NCBI GenBank assembly: GCA_039679975.1
Contig: JBDKTZ010000576.1
Coordinates: 1 to 15,629 of the forward strand
Origin: JBCFBK01 sp039679975
Lineage (GTDB): Bacteria; Bacteroidota; Bacteroidia; Bacteroidales; Prolixibacteraceae
Direction: 5' to 3'
DNA: 15,629 bases
Shown here in pieces: positions 1 through 7,379 of the stretch; within the stretch, counting starts at the first letter, position 1, and each line of letters begins with the position of its first letter. The notes under the pieces were generated by a model. The model was not told the DNA's origin. It searched no databases and was given only the letters and a program-made list of their open reading frames with translations. Both the position numbers and the translations under genes were made by a program.

Positions 1-52
1 AACAAATTTTCAATGATGGCTGTTCCATTTGACCGTAAACAATTGTTCAAAG

Positions 53-1468
53 ATGAAACATACAAAAATAGTCGCAACGATTTCAGATCAGCGATGTGAA
101 CCTGAGTTCATTGACGCGCTTTTTAAGGAAGGGATGAATGTGGCCCGTCTGAACACTGCGCATATCACTCCTGAAAGTGCGTTGAAGATGGTCGGGAACA
201 TTCGCTCTGTATCCGATTCAATTGGAATTCTGGTTGATACAAAGGGCCCGGAAATCAGAACAACCGGTATCCAGGAGCCCATTGAGGTAAAACGGGAACA
301 ACTGGTTGAAGTTTCGGGTCTTCCAAGACAAAGCAGTGAGAATAGAATTACCTTAACCGTCTCATATGCAGATTTTCACAAAGAAGTGCCTGAAAACGGG
401 AAGATTATGATCGATGACGGAGAGATTGAGCTGGATGTCATTAAAAAAGAAAAAGACTTTGTATTATGTGAAGTGGAGAATCCCGGGCTGATAAGAAACA
501 AGAAAAGTGTCAATACGCCGGGATTTAGTGTTCATCTCCCCTCCGTTTCTCAAAAAGATAAAGAATTTATTGAATTTGCCGCCAGGAATAATATTGATTT
601 TATTGCCCATTCTTTCGTCCGGAACAAGGAAGATGTGATCCAGGTGCAGGAACTGCTCAACAAGTATGACAGTCCCATAAAGATCATCGCCAAGATTGAA
701 AATCTCGATGGCGTCAACAATATAGACGAAATTCTCGATTATGCTTATGGCATTATGGTCGCGCGCGGGGATCTCGGGATTGAAATAGCGGCAGAAAAAA
801 TCCCGGGTATCCAGCGTTTACTGATCAAAAAAGCAGTGCAAAGAAAAAAGCCTGTCATCATTGCCACGCAAATGCTTCATAGCATGATCGATAATCCCCG
901 ACCCACCCGGGCGGAAGTGAGTGATGTGGCAAATGCGATTTACTCCCGTGCCGATGCAATTATGCTCAGCGGAGAAACGGCGTATGGGCAATATCCAGTG
1001 GAGGCTGTCCGGTATATGCATCGTATTGCCAAGGAAATTGAATCAGGAAAAGATAAACGGAATGATATTACCATTCCTTCCGTTGAGAATGAAGTCGATT
1101 ATCTGGCGGAAGCAGCCATACAGGCTTCAAGAGAACTAAAGACCACAGCTATCGTAACGAATACGCTAACGGGCCGGACGGCTCTTTATCTGGCGGCATT
1201 CAGGGGCGATAATCCTGTCTATGCGCAATGTTATAATATGAGGGTCGTCCGGCAGCTTTCATTATCTTACGGGGTAAGGGCAAGCCTGATTGTCCCGAAA
1301 AAGAACCGGTTTAAAATGGTCCGTTCGTCGTTAAAGGCATTACTCGACGAGAACAAACTAAGCGGAAGCGATACGGTGGTGTATGTAGGCGGAAGCTTCG
1401 GTATCGGAGGCGGATCGACCTTCATGGAAATATCGACTGTGAGCCGGCTGACACAAAAAGTAAACTGA
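53..1468 (+). CDS. pyk: Pyruvate kinase
   Basis: Catalyses phosphoenolpyruvate + ADP to pyruvate + ATP, the last step of glycolysis, in the cytoplasm. About 471 residues, close to the usual bacterial length. Visible motifs: KIVATI near residue 5; RLN at 32-34; DTKGPEIR at 62-69 (phosphate and metal binding); the catalytic-lysine segment AKIENLDG at about 213-220; ARGDLGIE at 237-244 with the Mg ligand aspartate; and the signature from ATQM through MLSGETAYG. The C-terminal alpha/beta domain is complete. An in-frame TTG at 29 would add eight residues, but the ATG at 53 puts KIVATI at the normal distance from the N-terminus. No clear Shine-Dalgarno precedes it, as is usual in Bacteroidota. The RLNTAH segment differs from the common RMNFSH (see findings). 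It converges on lolA. The family call is firm. Confidence 0.95.
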   Translation: MKHTKIVATISDQRCEPEFIDALFKEGMNVARLNTAHITPESALKMVGNIRSVSDSIGILVDTKGPEIRTTGIQEPIEVKREQLVEVSGLPRQSSENRITLTVSYADFHKEVPENGKIMIDDGEIELDVIKKEKDFVLCEVENPGLIRNKKSVNTPGFSVHLPSVSQKDKEFIEFAARNNIDFIAHSFVRNKEDVIQVQELLNKYDSPIKIIAKIENLDGVNNIDEILDYAYGIMVARGDLGIEIAAEKIPGIQRLLIKKAVQRKKPVIIATQMLHSMIDNPRPTRAEVSDVANAIYSRADAIMLSGETAYGQYPVEAVRYMHRIAKEIESGKDKRNDITIPSVENEVDYLAEAAIQASRELKTTAIVTNTLTGRTALYLAAFRGDNPVYAQCYNMRVVRQLSLSYGVRASLIVPKKNRFKMVRSSLKALLDENKLSGSDTVVYVGGSFGIGGGSTFMEISTVSRLTQKVN

Positions 1469-1472
1469 ATAA

Positions 1473-1499
1473 GCTGCAAGTATGTACCATGCTTGCAGC
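1473..1499. terminator. Hairpin between convergent pyk and lolA
   Basis: GCTGCAAG at 1473-1480 pairs perfectly with CTTGCAGC at 1492-1499. The stem extends inward by TATG/CATG (one T-G wobble), leaving a 3-base loop. It fills the 38-base gap between two convergent stop codons, so it may end transcription from both sides. No uninterrupted T-run follows on either strand, so intrinsic termination is plausible but not certain. Confidence 0.5.
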
Positions 1500-1506
1500 C
1501 TCCTGA

Positions 1507-2157
1507 CTATCGCAAATCAACTTCTTCCACTCCGGGATACTTTGCCGGATCAAAAACAAACAAACGGTCATCGGCAGGTACGTTGGTCTTTATATGATTC
1601 ACCCGCACGGTGTAATTATTACCCTCCTTTCCCGTCATTTCTGCGCTTTTTATCAGCATTTGCTGTTTATCGATTTGCACTGTAATTTTTGAATATTCGA
1701 TTTCTTTAGTCTGAGGGAAAAGATCAATCACATAGACCGATTTTCCTTCTGCCGTTGTTTCCTTCACAAAACGGTAATTAAATCCTTCTTCATAAATAGT
1801 AAACAGCTTGGAAGGATTCATCATTTCAGACGATTCATCTTCCATGGAGGTAATGCTGACTTCGTTGGCATCTTTCATGTAGGACCAGACATTCTTTCCG
1901 TCACAGTACACTTCGAGTCCTAATTGCGGAAGTTTCAGCTGGTATTTTTCTCCTTTCATGATAATTTCACCCTTATTTTCCTCATGAATCCCTTCTTTCT
2001 TATTATCCATGATATAATCAAAAGCAGCCTGGATGGACTGAAAAGACCGGGTTGTTTTTGTCACATTTTCCAGTATTGATTTCGCTTTCTGATCTTGTTG
2101 CGCAAAAGATCCGAATCCTAAAAACGCTGATAATACAAATAATAACAATTTCTTCAT
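1507..2157 (-). CDS. lolA: Outer-membrane lipoprotein carrier protein LolA
   Basis: Periplasmic chaperone that takes lipoproteins released by the LolCDE transporter and carries them to the outer membrane. 216 residues, normal for Bacteroidota LolA. The N-terminus MKKLLLFVLSAFLGFGSFAQ is a Sec signal peptide with likely cleavage after SFA (about residue 19). The mature part is a run of amphipathic beta-strands typical of the LolA half-barrel, including GEKYQLKLP, VYCDGKNVWSY and the late LFVFDPAKYPGVE segment. It lies 34 bases after ftsK on the same strand, an order also found in Escherichia coli (ftsK-lolA), which supports the call. The gap carries three 7-base repeats. It ends in TAG. The lipoprotein at 8951 would be a plausible type of client. 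Confidence 0.88.
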   Translation of the reverse strand: MKKLLLFVLSAFLGFGSFAQQDQKAKSILENVTKTTRSFQSIQAAFDYIMDNKKEGIHEENKGEIIMKGEKYQLKLPQLGLEVYCDGKNVWSYMKDANEVSITSMEDESSEMMNPSKLFTIYEEGFNYRFVKETTAEGKSVYVIDLFPQTKEIEYSKITVQIDKQQMLIKSAEMTGKEGNNYTVRVNHIKTNVPADDRLFVFDPAKYPGVEEVDLR

Positions 2158-2171
2158 TTTAATTTCCGTCT

Positions 2172-2192
2172 TTGATACTTGATACTTGTGTC
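2172..2192 (-). repeat. 7-base tandem array A after ftsK
   Basis: On the plus strand the sequence reads TTGATAC, TTGATAC, TTGTGTC as three consecutive 7-base units. The last unit overlaps the first plus-strand base of the ftsK stop codon (2192-2194). In the direction of ftsK transcription the units read GACACAA then GTATCAA twice, matching array B after nagB. Confidence 0.7.
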
Positions 2193-4618
2193 TAAATATT
2201 CTTCAATAACTGTTCCAAACTGTATTCATCCTGAATCATCACCTGGCGGGCCTTGCTCCCTTCGCTGGGTCCAACGATCCCTGCAGCTTCAAGCTGGTCC
2301 ATGATCCTTCCGGCACGGTTATACCCAATCGAAAACTTCCGCTGGATCATCGAAGTTGATCCCATCTGATTCATGACGACAACTTTTGCAGCTTCATCGA
2401 ACAACTCATCCCGGTTACCAAGGTCAGCATCAGAGGTACCCTGTCCCTCAGAATCGCCTGCATATTCAGGCAACATAAACGCAGACGGATATCCCTGTTG
2501 TTGTGAAATGAATTCACAGATCCGTTCTATTTCGGGTGTATCCACAAAAGCGCATTGTAAACGTGTCATCGTACTTCCCATTGAAATGAGCATATCCCCT
2601 TTCCCGATCAGCTGATTTGCACCAGGAGTATCGAGGATTGTCCTTGAATCGATCATGGAAGCCACCTTAAAGGCAATACGAGTCGGAAAATTTGCTTTAA
2701 TCACCCCCGTAATAATATTGATGGAAGGCCGTTGAGTGGCAATGATCATATGAATACCCACAGCGCGGGCCAACTGGGCAATACGGGCAATGGGCAACTC
2801 GATTTCCTTCCCGGCGGTCATAATCAGATCAGCAAATTCATCAATGATCACGACAATATAAGGCAGGTAATGATGTCCTTTTTCAGGATTCAAACGACGC
2901 GAAGTAAATTTAGCATTGTATTCCTTCACATTCCGCGCATGGGCCTTTTTGAGCAAATCGTACCGGCTGTCCATTTCCACGTTAAGGGAGTTCAATGTAT
3001 ATTTCACTTTCTGGATGTCGGTAATAATCGGTTCTTCATCTTCCGGGAGCTTGGCCAGAAAATGTTTTTCAATTGTTGAGTACAGGCTCAATTCCACTTT
3101 TTTAGGATCGATCATCACCAATTTCAACTGAGCCGGATGTTGTTTATAAAGCAACGATGTGATGATCGCGTTCAATCCGACCGATTTCCCCTGCCCTGTT
3201 GCGCCGGCAACCAAAATATGAGGCATTTTGGTCAGATCGATCAGAAAAGTTTCATTTGAGATGGTTTTTCCGAGAACAACCGGCAGGTCAGCTGTACTTT
3301 CCTGGAATTTTTTCGAAGCAATAATCGACCGCATCGAAACCACTTCAGGTTGCTGATTAGGTACTTCAATGCCAATAGTACCCCGACCCGGAATTGGCGC
3401 GATGATCCGGATACCCAATGCCGAAAGACTTAACGCGATATCGTCTTCCAGATTCTTGATCTTGGCGATCCGAATACCGGGCGCGGGAACAATTTCATAC
3501 AAGGTAATCGTAGGCCCGATGGTAGCTCTGATCTTAGTAATTTCAATTTTATAATGCCTGAGCGTTTCAACAATCTTATTTTTGTTTGAAATCAATTCTT
3601 CATTACTCACTTCGGCATTACCCGAAGGATGATCATCGAGCAGATCGATCGGGGGAAATTTGTAGTTCGATAAATCAAGTGTCGGATCATATGCTCCCAT
3701 ATTTTCTCCGGAAACGAAATCCTCATCCAGTTCCTCCTCGATTTTCTCAACAGTCATTTCAGGCCCATGATGATGGTCAGCCCTGGTACCTTCCAATTGT
3801 TCCTGAACATGCCTTCCGGCTTCGGAAATGTCGATCCGCTCGTCAATTTCCAGATCATCCAGATCCGGATCAAAAACCGTTTCTACCAGATCGTGTTCGT
3901 TAATTTTCTTGGAAATCACCTCCTTCGCCTGGATCATGCGATTAGATTCTTCGTTTTCTTCCGGTTCAATTTCAGTCAGTACAGGTTTCTCTTTTGGCTT
4001 AACCGCAAAGATTCTTTTTAGCCAGGGGATGAAGCTGTCCATCCGCACCAACAGGATCAGGAAAAGGCTGCACGCCAAAATAAAAAAGGTACCGATACTT
4101 CCGAACATAGAACTCAGCCAGTTCGACATAAACAGTCCGTTCTCACCTCCCAGAAATAAATAACGGTCGTTATTTATCAGGGACAAGGCCAGCCCCAGAC
4201 TAACCGAAACCATAAAAAGAAGGATGAGTGAAAACAAGATCGCCCGGCTGAATCTGACCAAAGGTCTCCCCCACAACTGAAATGCAGTGATCACCAGCAT
4301 ATATACAAACAGAAAGGAAGCGATGCCAAATCCTCTGTTTATAAAGAATTCGCTGAGAAACGCTCCTGTTTTCCCGGCTTTATTCTCAACCTGAATATGG
4401 GTGTTACTCACCAGTTCGCTCCACGAAAGATCAAGTTTGCTGTGGTCGGCGTGTCCGTAAAAAACAAATGAAACAAACGCGACAAGCAGGTAAAGCGCGA
4501 ACAGGAACAAAAACAAGCCAATTGTATATTTGAGTTTATCTCCTGTTATAAACGATTTAAAGCGGGAAAATATTCCCGGCTTCCGCGACGTTTTCTTGTT
4601 TGCTGCCTTCTTTACCAT
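2192..4618 (-). CDS. ftsK: DNA translocase FtsK
   Basis: Membrane-anchored, septum-located dsDNA motor that pumps chromosomes at division and directs dimer resolution. 808 residues, in the normal range for Bacteroidota FtsK and shorter than the E. coli protein because the linker is short. Order: basic cytoplasmic N-terminus; about four hydrophobic transmembrane segments between residues 31 and 190; an acidic linker (about 210-320); then the RecA-like motor with Walker A GATGQGKSVG near 469-478 and Walker B VVIIDEFADL near 588-597. The C-terminal winged-helix gamma domain (about 738-800, including the QRKFSIGYNRAGRIMD segment) should read polarised KOPS-type sites. It starts 52 bases after tilS, with a possible -7 element at 4641-4648, and is followed by lolA. 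Confidence 0.95.
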   Translation of the reverse strand: MVKKAANKKTSRKPGIFSRFKSFITGDKLKYTIGLFLFLFALYLLVAFVSFVFYGHADHSKLDLSWSELVSNTHIQVENKAGKTGAFLSEFFINRGFGIASFLFVYMLVITAFQLWGRPLVRFSRAILFSLILLFMVSVSLGLALSLINNDRYLFLGGENGLFMSNWLSSMFGSIGTFFILACSLFLILLVRMDSFIPWLKRIFAVKPKEKPVLTEIEPEENEESNRMIQAKEVISKKINEHDLVETVFDPDLDDLEIDERIDISEAGRHVQEQLEGTRADHHHGPEMTVEKIEEELDEDFVSGENMGAYDPTLDLSNYKFPPIDLLDDHPSGNAEVSNEELISNKNKIVETLRHYKIEITKIRATIGPTITLYEIVPAPGIRIAKIKNLEDDIALSLSALGIRIIAPIPGRGTIGIEVPNQQPEVVSMRSIIASKKFQESTADLPVVLGKTISNETFLIDLTKMPHILVAGATGQGKSVGLNAIITSLLYKQHPAQLKLVMIDPKKVELSLYSTIEKHFLAKLPEDEEPIITDIQKVKYTLNSLNVEMDSRYDLLKKAHARNVKEYNAKFTSRRLNPEKGHHYLPYIVVIIDEFADLIMTAGKEIELPIARIAQLARAVGIHMIIATQRPSINIITGVIKANFPTRIAFKVASMIDSRTILDTPGANQLIGKGDMLISMGSTMTRLQCAFVDTPEIERICEFISQQQGYPSAFMLPEYAGDSEGQGTSDADLGNRDELFDEAAKVVVMNQMGSTSMIQRKFSIGYNRAGRIMDQLEAAGIVGPSEGSKARQVMIQDEYSLEQLLKNI

Positions 4619-4640
4619 GAGCTTCTATAAAAATTGAATG

Positions 4641-4648
4641 CAAAGTTA
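4641..4648 (-). promoter_or_regulatory. Possible Bacteroidota -7 element for ftsK
   Basis: On the minus strand the sequence is TAACTTTG, a full match to the TAnnTTTG -7 consensus described for Bacteroides sigma-ABfr promoters. It lies 22 bases upstream of the ftsK ATG, which would give a short leader. No TTTG-like -33 element is seen at the expected 19-21 base spacing, so this is a weak call; it could let ftsK-lolA be transcribed apart from pepT-tilS. Confidence 0.35.
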
Positions 4649-4661
4649 ATAAAGTTTGTCT

Positions 4662-4689
4662 CACGACTCGCTACTCGCGATTCAAGACT
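4662..4689 (-). repeat. 7-base tandem array D over the tilS 3' end
   Basis: Plus-strand units CACGACT, CGCTACT, CGCGATT, CAAGACT follow each other with period 7. The unit differs in sequence from arrays A-C but has the same length. The array overlaps the last tilS codons and its TAG (4671-4673), so the C-terminal residues of TilS are encoded inside it. Confidence 0.6.
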
Positions 4690-5999
4690 ATTCTCAGCAC
4701 CCTTTTTGTTTTCAGGGTAATTTTAAACCGGTCGTCGATCCGTTTCCCGGTGATCCAGACCACTTTCTGCCCGCTGTATACGATCCAGACCGATTCTTTT
4801 TCGGGAATGGATAATTTTTCATCTACAAAAAAATCGCTTATTTTTTTAAAGCCCGACATCCCCAACGGCTGAAAATACTCACCGGACTCCCATTTCTTCA
4901 TCAGCAAAGGAAACTGCAGCAAGTCATAATCCAGGTCAGCGACCAGAGGACTGCGGGAAAAGCGGAAAGCCGCATCTCTGGGGATCCGTTCAAAATGAAG
5001 CGAAACCGGCCACACAAGTTCTTTTCGATCTTCTTCAATATAAAACCGGGAGGGATTATCATTTCCCAAAGGTGTTACGATAAAATGGCTCCGGTCTTTC
5101 ACGATCCGGTGGGTAGCAGATAAAAAGATCTTTCCGGCTTCGGCATCGAAAGCGCCGATCATTTCGTGAATCTGCTGAGCATTAAATCCAAAAGGATAAA
5201 ACAATTCAAACAAGATGGAATTCAATGGCTGCAATAGCCTTAGTTTATCGATCGAAAACAGGCGGTTCGTTCCCTGCTGTTCTTCGACCGTTTGTCTTAT
5301 CTCATCTATCTTTTGCAAATAGATTTGCTCCGTCTCTCTTAAAATACAAGCAGTCCGGACTGCATTTTTCCGGAAAGCCCGGTTAATTTCCTCAAACAGC
5401 GGAACAATCTGGTGCCGGATCACATTTCGCTGATAAAGCAGTTCATCATTACTCGAATCATTTTTATAGTTGATATGATGCTCTGCCGCATAAGTAAGGA
5501 TCTGCTCCCGGTTTACTCCCAGCAGCGGACGTATGATTTTTCCGTTCCTGGGCTGAATTCCTGAAAGTCCCCGAATACCGGTACCGCGACTCAGGTTGAC
5601 CAGCATAGTTTCGATGAGATCATCCAAATGATGAGCAGTGGCCACATATTGAAACGACAACTGATCAAGCAGTTCAAAAAACCAGTCGTAACGGAGTTTC
5701 CGGGCCGCCATTTCAACCGATATGCCTGTAAGAGCAGCATATTCCCGCGTATCAAAATGCTTCACAAAAAGCTCAATTCTCTCTTCTCCACAATAATCCC
5801 GGAGGAAAGTTTCCTCTCCATCCGACTCGACACCTCTTAGTTGAAAATTGCAGTGCGCCACAACAAAATCGACTCTCATCTGCTGAAAAAGATCAAGCAT
5901 CACCATCGAATCCACTCCGCCGCTCACGGCCAGCACGATTTTATCGCCGGAAATAAATAGTTTTTCTGTATCAATATATGACCGGATAGTTTCTATCAT
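4671..5999 (-). CDS. tilS: tRNA(Ile)-lysidine synthase
   Basis: Modifies the wobble C34 of the CAU-anticodon tRNA-Ile to lysidine using ATP and lysine, switching it from Met to Ile identity and AUG to AUA decoding; essential in most bacteria. 442 residues, near the E. coli length. The N-terminal PP-loop ATPase has SGGVDS at 26-31. HHLDDLIETMLVNLSRGTGIRGLSG (split here as HHLDDLIET and RGTGIRGLSG) and RPLL complete the domain at about 120-160. A middle helical part follows, then a TilS C-terminal domain from about 345 with the DFFVDEKLS segment. The ATG overlaps the pepT TGA (ATGA, 4 bases), so translation is probably coupled. The last residues fall inside a 7-base repeat array and may vary between strains. 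Confidence 0.93.
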   Translation of the reverse strand: MIETIRSYIDTEKLFISGDKIVLAVSGGVDSMVMLDLFQQMRVDFVVAHCNFQLRGVESDGEETFLRDYCGEERIELFVKHFDTREYAALTGISVEMAARKLRYDWFFELLDQLSFQYVATAHHLDDLIETMLVNLSRGTGIRGLSGIQPRNGKIIRPLLGVNREQILTYAAEHHINYKNDSSNDELLYQRNVIRHQIVPLFEEINRAFRKNAVRTACILRETEQIYLQKIDEIRQTVEEQQGTNRLFSIDKLRLLQPLNSILFELFYPFGFNAQQIHEMIGAFDAEAGKIFLSATHRIVKDRSHFIVTPLGNDNPSRFYIEEDRKELVWPVSLHFERIPRDAAFRFSRSPLVADLDYDLLQFPLLMKKWESGEYFQPLGMSGFKKISDFFVDEKLSIPEKESVWIVYSGQKVVWITGKRIDDRFKITLKTKRVLRIVLNRE

Positions 6000-7216
6000 A
6001 ACTTACTCACTACTTTTTCCGCGATACGAACGATTACTTCCACAGCTTTCTTCATGGAATTTACCGGAATATATTCGTACGGACCGTGAAAATTATGACC
6101 GCCTGCAAAAATATTAGGACACGGCAATCCCTTGTACGATAAACCTGCACCATCAGTTCCCCCGCGAATGGCTCTTATTTTCGGAACAATACCGGCATCG
6201 CGCATGGCTTCCTCGGCCAAATCAACAATATACCGGACGGGCTCAATTTTTTCGCGCATATTATAATATTGATCTTCGAGATCAAGCTGAACAGTTCCTT
6301 CGCCAAATTCATCATTTAAAAACAAGCAGGCCTGGGTCAGCATTTGTTTCCGGGCGTCAAATAACTTTCGATCGTGATCGCGGATCAGGTAAGTAATTTC
6401 GGCTTTCTCAACTCTGCCTTCAAATGCAATGCAATGAAAAAAACCTTCCCGTTTTTCAGTATACTCCGGCCTTTGCTCGGCAGGAAGCATATAATTTAAT
6501 TTTTGACCGACATGAATGGCATTGATCATCTTGTTTTTAGCCGCACCAGGATGAACACTGCGTCCCTGGATCGTGACCGTTGCCGTGGCAGCGTTAAAGT
6601 TTTCATATTCAAGCTCACCGATTTCGCCCCCATCGAGAGTATAGGCAAATGCGGCGCCAAAGCCGGCCACGTCAAAATTCGCAGCTCCTTTACCGACTTC
6701 TTCATCAGGAGTAAAACAAACTCGGATCCGGCCATGTTTAATCTCAGGATGTGCCAGTAAATATTCCATCGCGGTTACGATCTCCGCGATCCCCGCTTTA
6801 TCATCCGCCCCGAGAAGCGTGGTGCCATCGGGAATAATAAGCTGCTGTCCAATATAATTTTCCAGATCAGGAAACTGGGCGGGCGACAACACAATCCTTT
6901 CGTTCAGCACAATATCTCCTCCCGTATAAGTAAAAAAGCGGGGCGTCACGCTTTCGCCCGGGAAATCCGGACTGGTATCCATATGAGCGATGAATCCGAC
7001 AACAGGAACCGGCTCGTTGCAATTGGCAGGAAGCGTCGCTGTGACATAACCGTTCTTGTCTTTTTCAACATCCTTTAACCCTATGCTTTTTAATTCATCC
7101 GCCAGTTTTCCGGCAAAAACCAATTGCCTTGAAGTAGTTGGAGACGCTTTGCTTTTCGGATCGGAAGTGGTATGCTCTTTGGCATATCCAATAAACCGCT
7201 CAATTACCTTATCCAT
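5996..7216 (-). CDS. pepT: Peptidase T (tripeptide aminopeptidase)
   Basis: Cytoplasmic di-zinc M20 family enzyme that removes the N-terminal residue from tripeptides. 406 residues from the ATG at 7216, against about 408 in E. coli. An open frame continues upstream to 7396, but those 60 residues run through the proS terminator and 7-base repeats, so they are not coding. Metal and catalytic residues are in place: H78 and D80 in AHMDTSPDFPG, D138/D139 in GADDKAG, E172 and E173 in PDEEVGKG, D195 in TLDGGEIGE, and H374 in GGHNFHGPYE. The stop overlaps the tilS start by four bases. It is separated from upstream proS by a strong hairpin, so it probably has its own promoter in the 7217-7290 gap; an A/T-rich TATTTTTA on the minus strand is the only weak candidate seen. 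Confidence 0.94.
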   Translation of the reverse strand: MDKVIERFIGYAKEHTTSDPKSKASPTTSRQLVFAGKLADELKSIGLKDVEKDKNGYVTATLPANCNEPVPVVGFIAHMDTSPDFPGESVTPRFFTYTGGDIVLNERIVLSPAQFPDLENYIGQQLIIPDGTTLLGADDKAGIAEIVTAMEYLLAHPEIKHGRIRVCFTPDEEVGKGAANFDVAGFGAAFAYTLDGGEIGELEYENFNAATATVTIQGRSVHPGAAKNKMINAIHVGQKLNYMLPAEQRPEYTEKREGFFHCIAFEGRVEKAEITYLIRDHDRKLFDARKQMLTQACLFLNDEFGEGTVQLDLEDQYYNMREKIEPVRYIVDLAEEAMRDAGIVPKIRAIRGGTDGAGLSYKGLPCPNIFAGGHNFHGPYEYIPVNSMKKAVEVIVRIAEKVVSKL

Positions 7217-7242
7217 AATCTTATTTATTAATTTCTGTTCTC

Positions 7243-7270
7243 CGGTTTCCGATCTTCGGTTTCCGTTCTG
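7243..7270 (-). repeat. 7-base tandem array E upstream of pepT
   Basis: Plus-strand units CGGTTTC, CGATCTT, CGGTTTC, CGTTCTG run with period 7; units 1 and 3 are identical. TGTTCTC just before (7236-7242) is a possible further degenerate unit. The array lies in the presumed pepT leader, between the proS terminator and the pepT start. Confidence 0.6.
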
Positions 7271-7291
7271 AATTTTTTTTATAAAAATAAG

Positions 7292-7317
7292 AAAAGCAGT
7301 CCAATCTGACTGCTTTT
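7292..7317 (-). terminator. Intrinsic terminator of proS
   Basis: AAAAGCAGTC at 7292-7301 and GACTGCTTTT at 7308-7317 form a perfect 10-base-pair stem around a 6-base loop. On the minus strand the stem ends in TTTT and is followed by CTTATTTTT, a good U-rich tail for transcripts leaving proS, 63 bases beyond its stop codon. Confidence 0.8.
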
Positions 7318-7334
7318 GCTTTCTATTTAAAACT

Positions 7335-7362
7335 ATGTTTCGTTCAACGTACGTTGTACGCA
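7335..7362 (-). repeat. 7-base tandem array F after proS
   Basis: Plus-strand units ATGTTTC, GTTCAAC, GTACGTT, GTACGCA run with period 7; the last two share GTACG and the first is the weakest. The array contains the 12-base palindrome CAACGTACGTTG (7345-7356). It lies 18 bases downstream of the proS stop and before its terminator, so it should be transcribed in the proS 3' UTR. Confidence 0.5.
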
Positions 7363-7379
7363 CCTGCATACTGGTCTCC

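Noticed and set aside
29..52. Upstream TTG start adding eight residues to pyruvate kinase
   Set aside because: The ATG at 53 gives the usual N-terminus for the family, with KIVATI near residue 5; the extra residues have no family support.
1..102. Open frame from the left edge to TGA at about 102, containing ATG ATG at 13-18
   Set aside because: It is short, overlaps the start of pyk in another frame and shows no recognisable protein.
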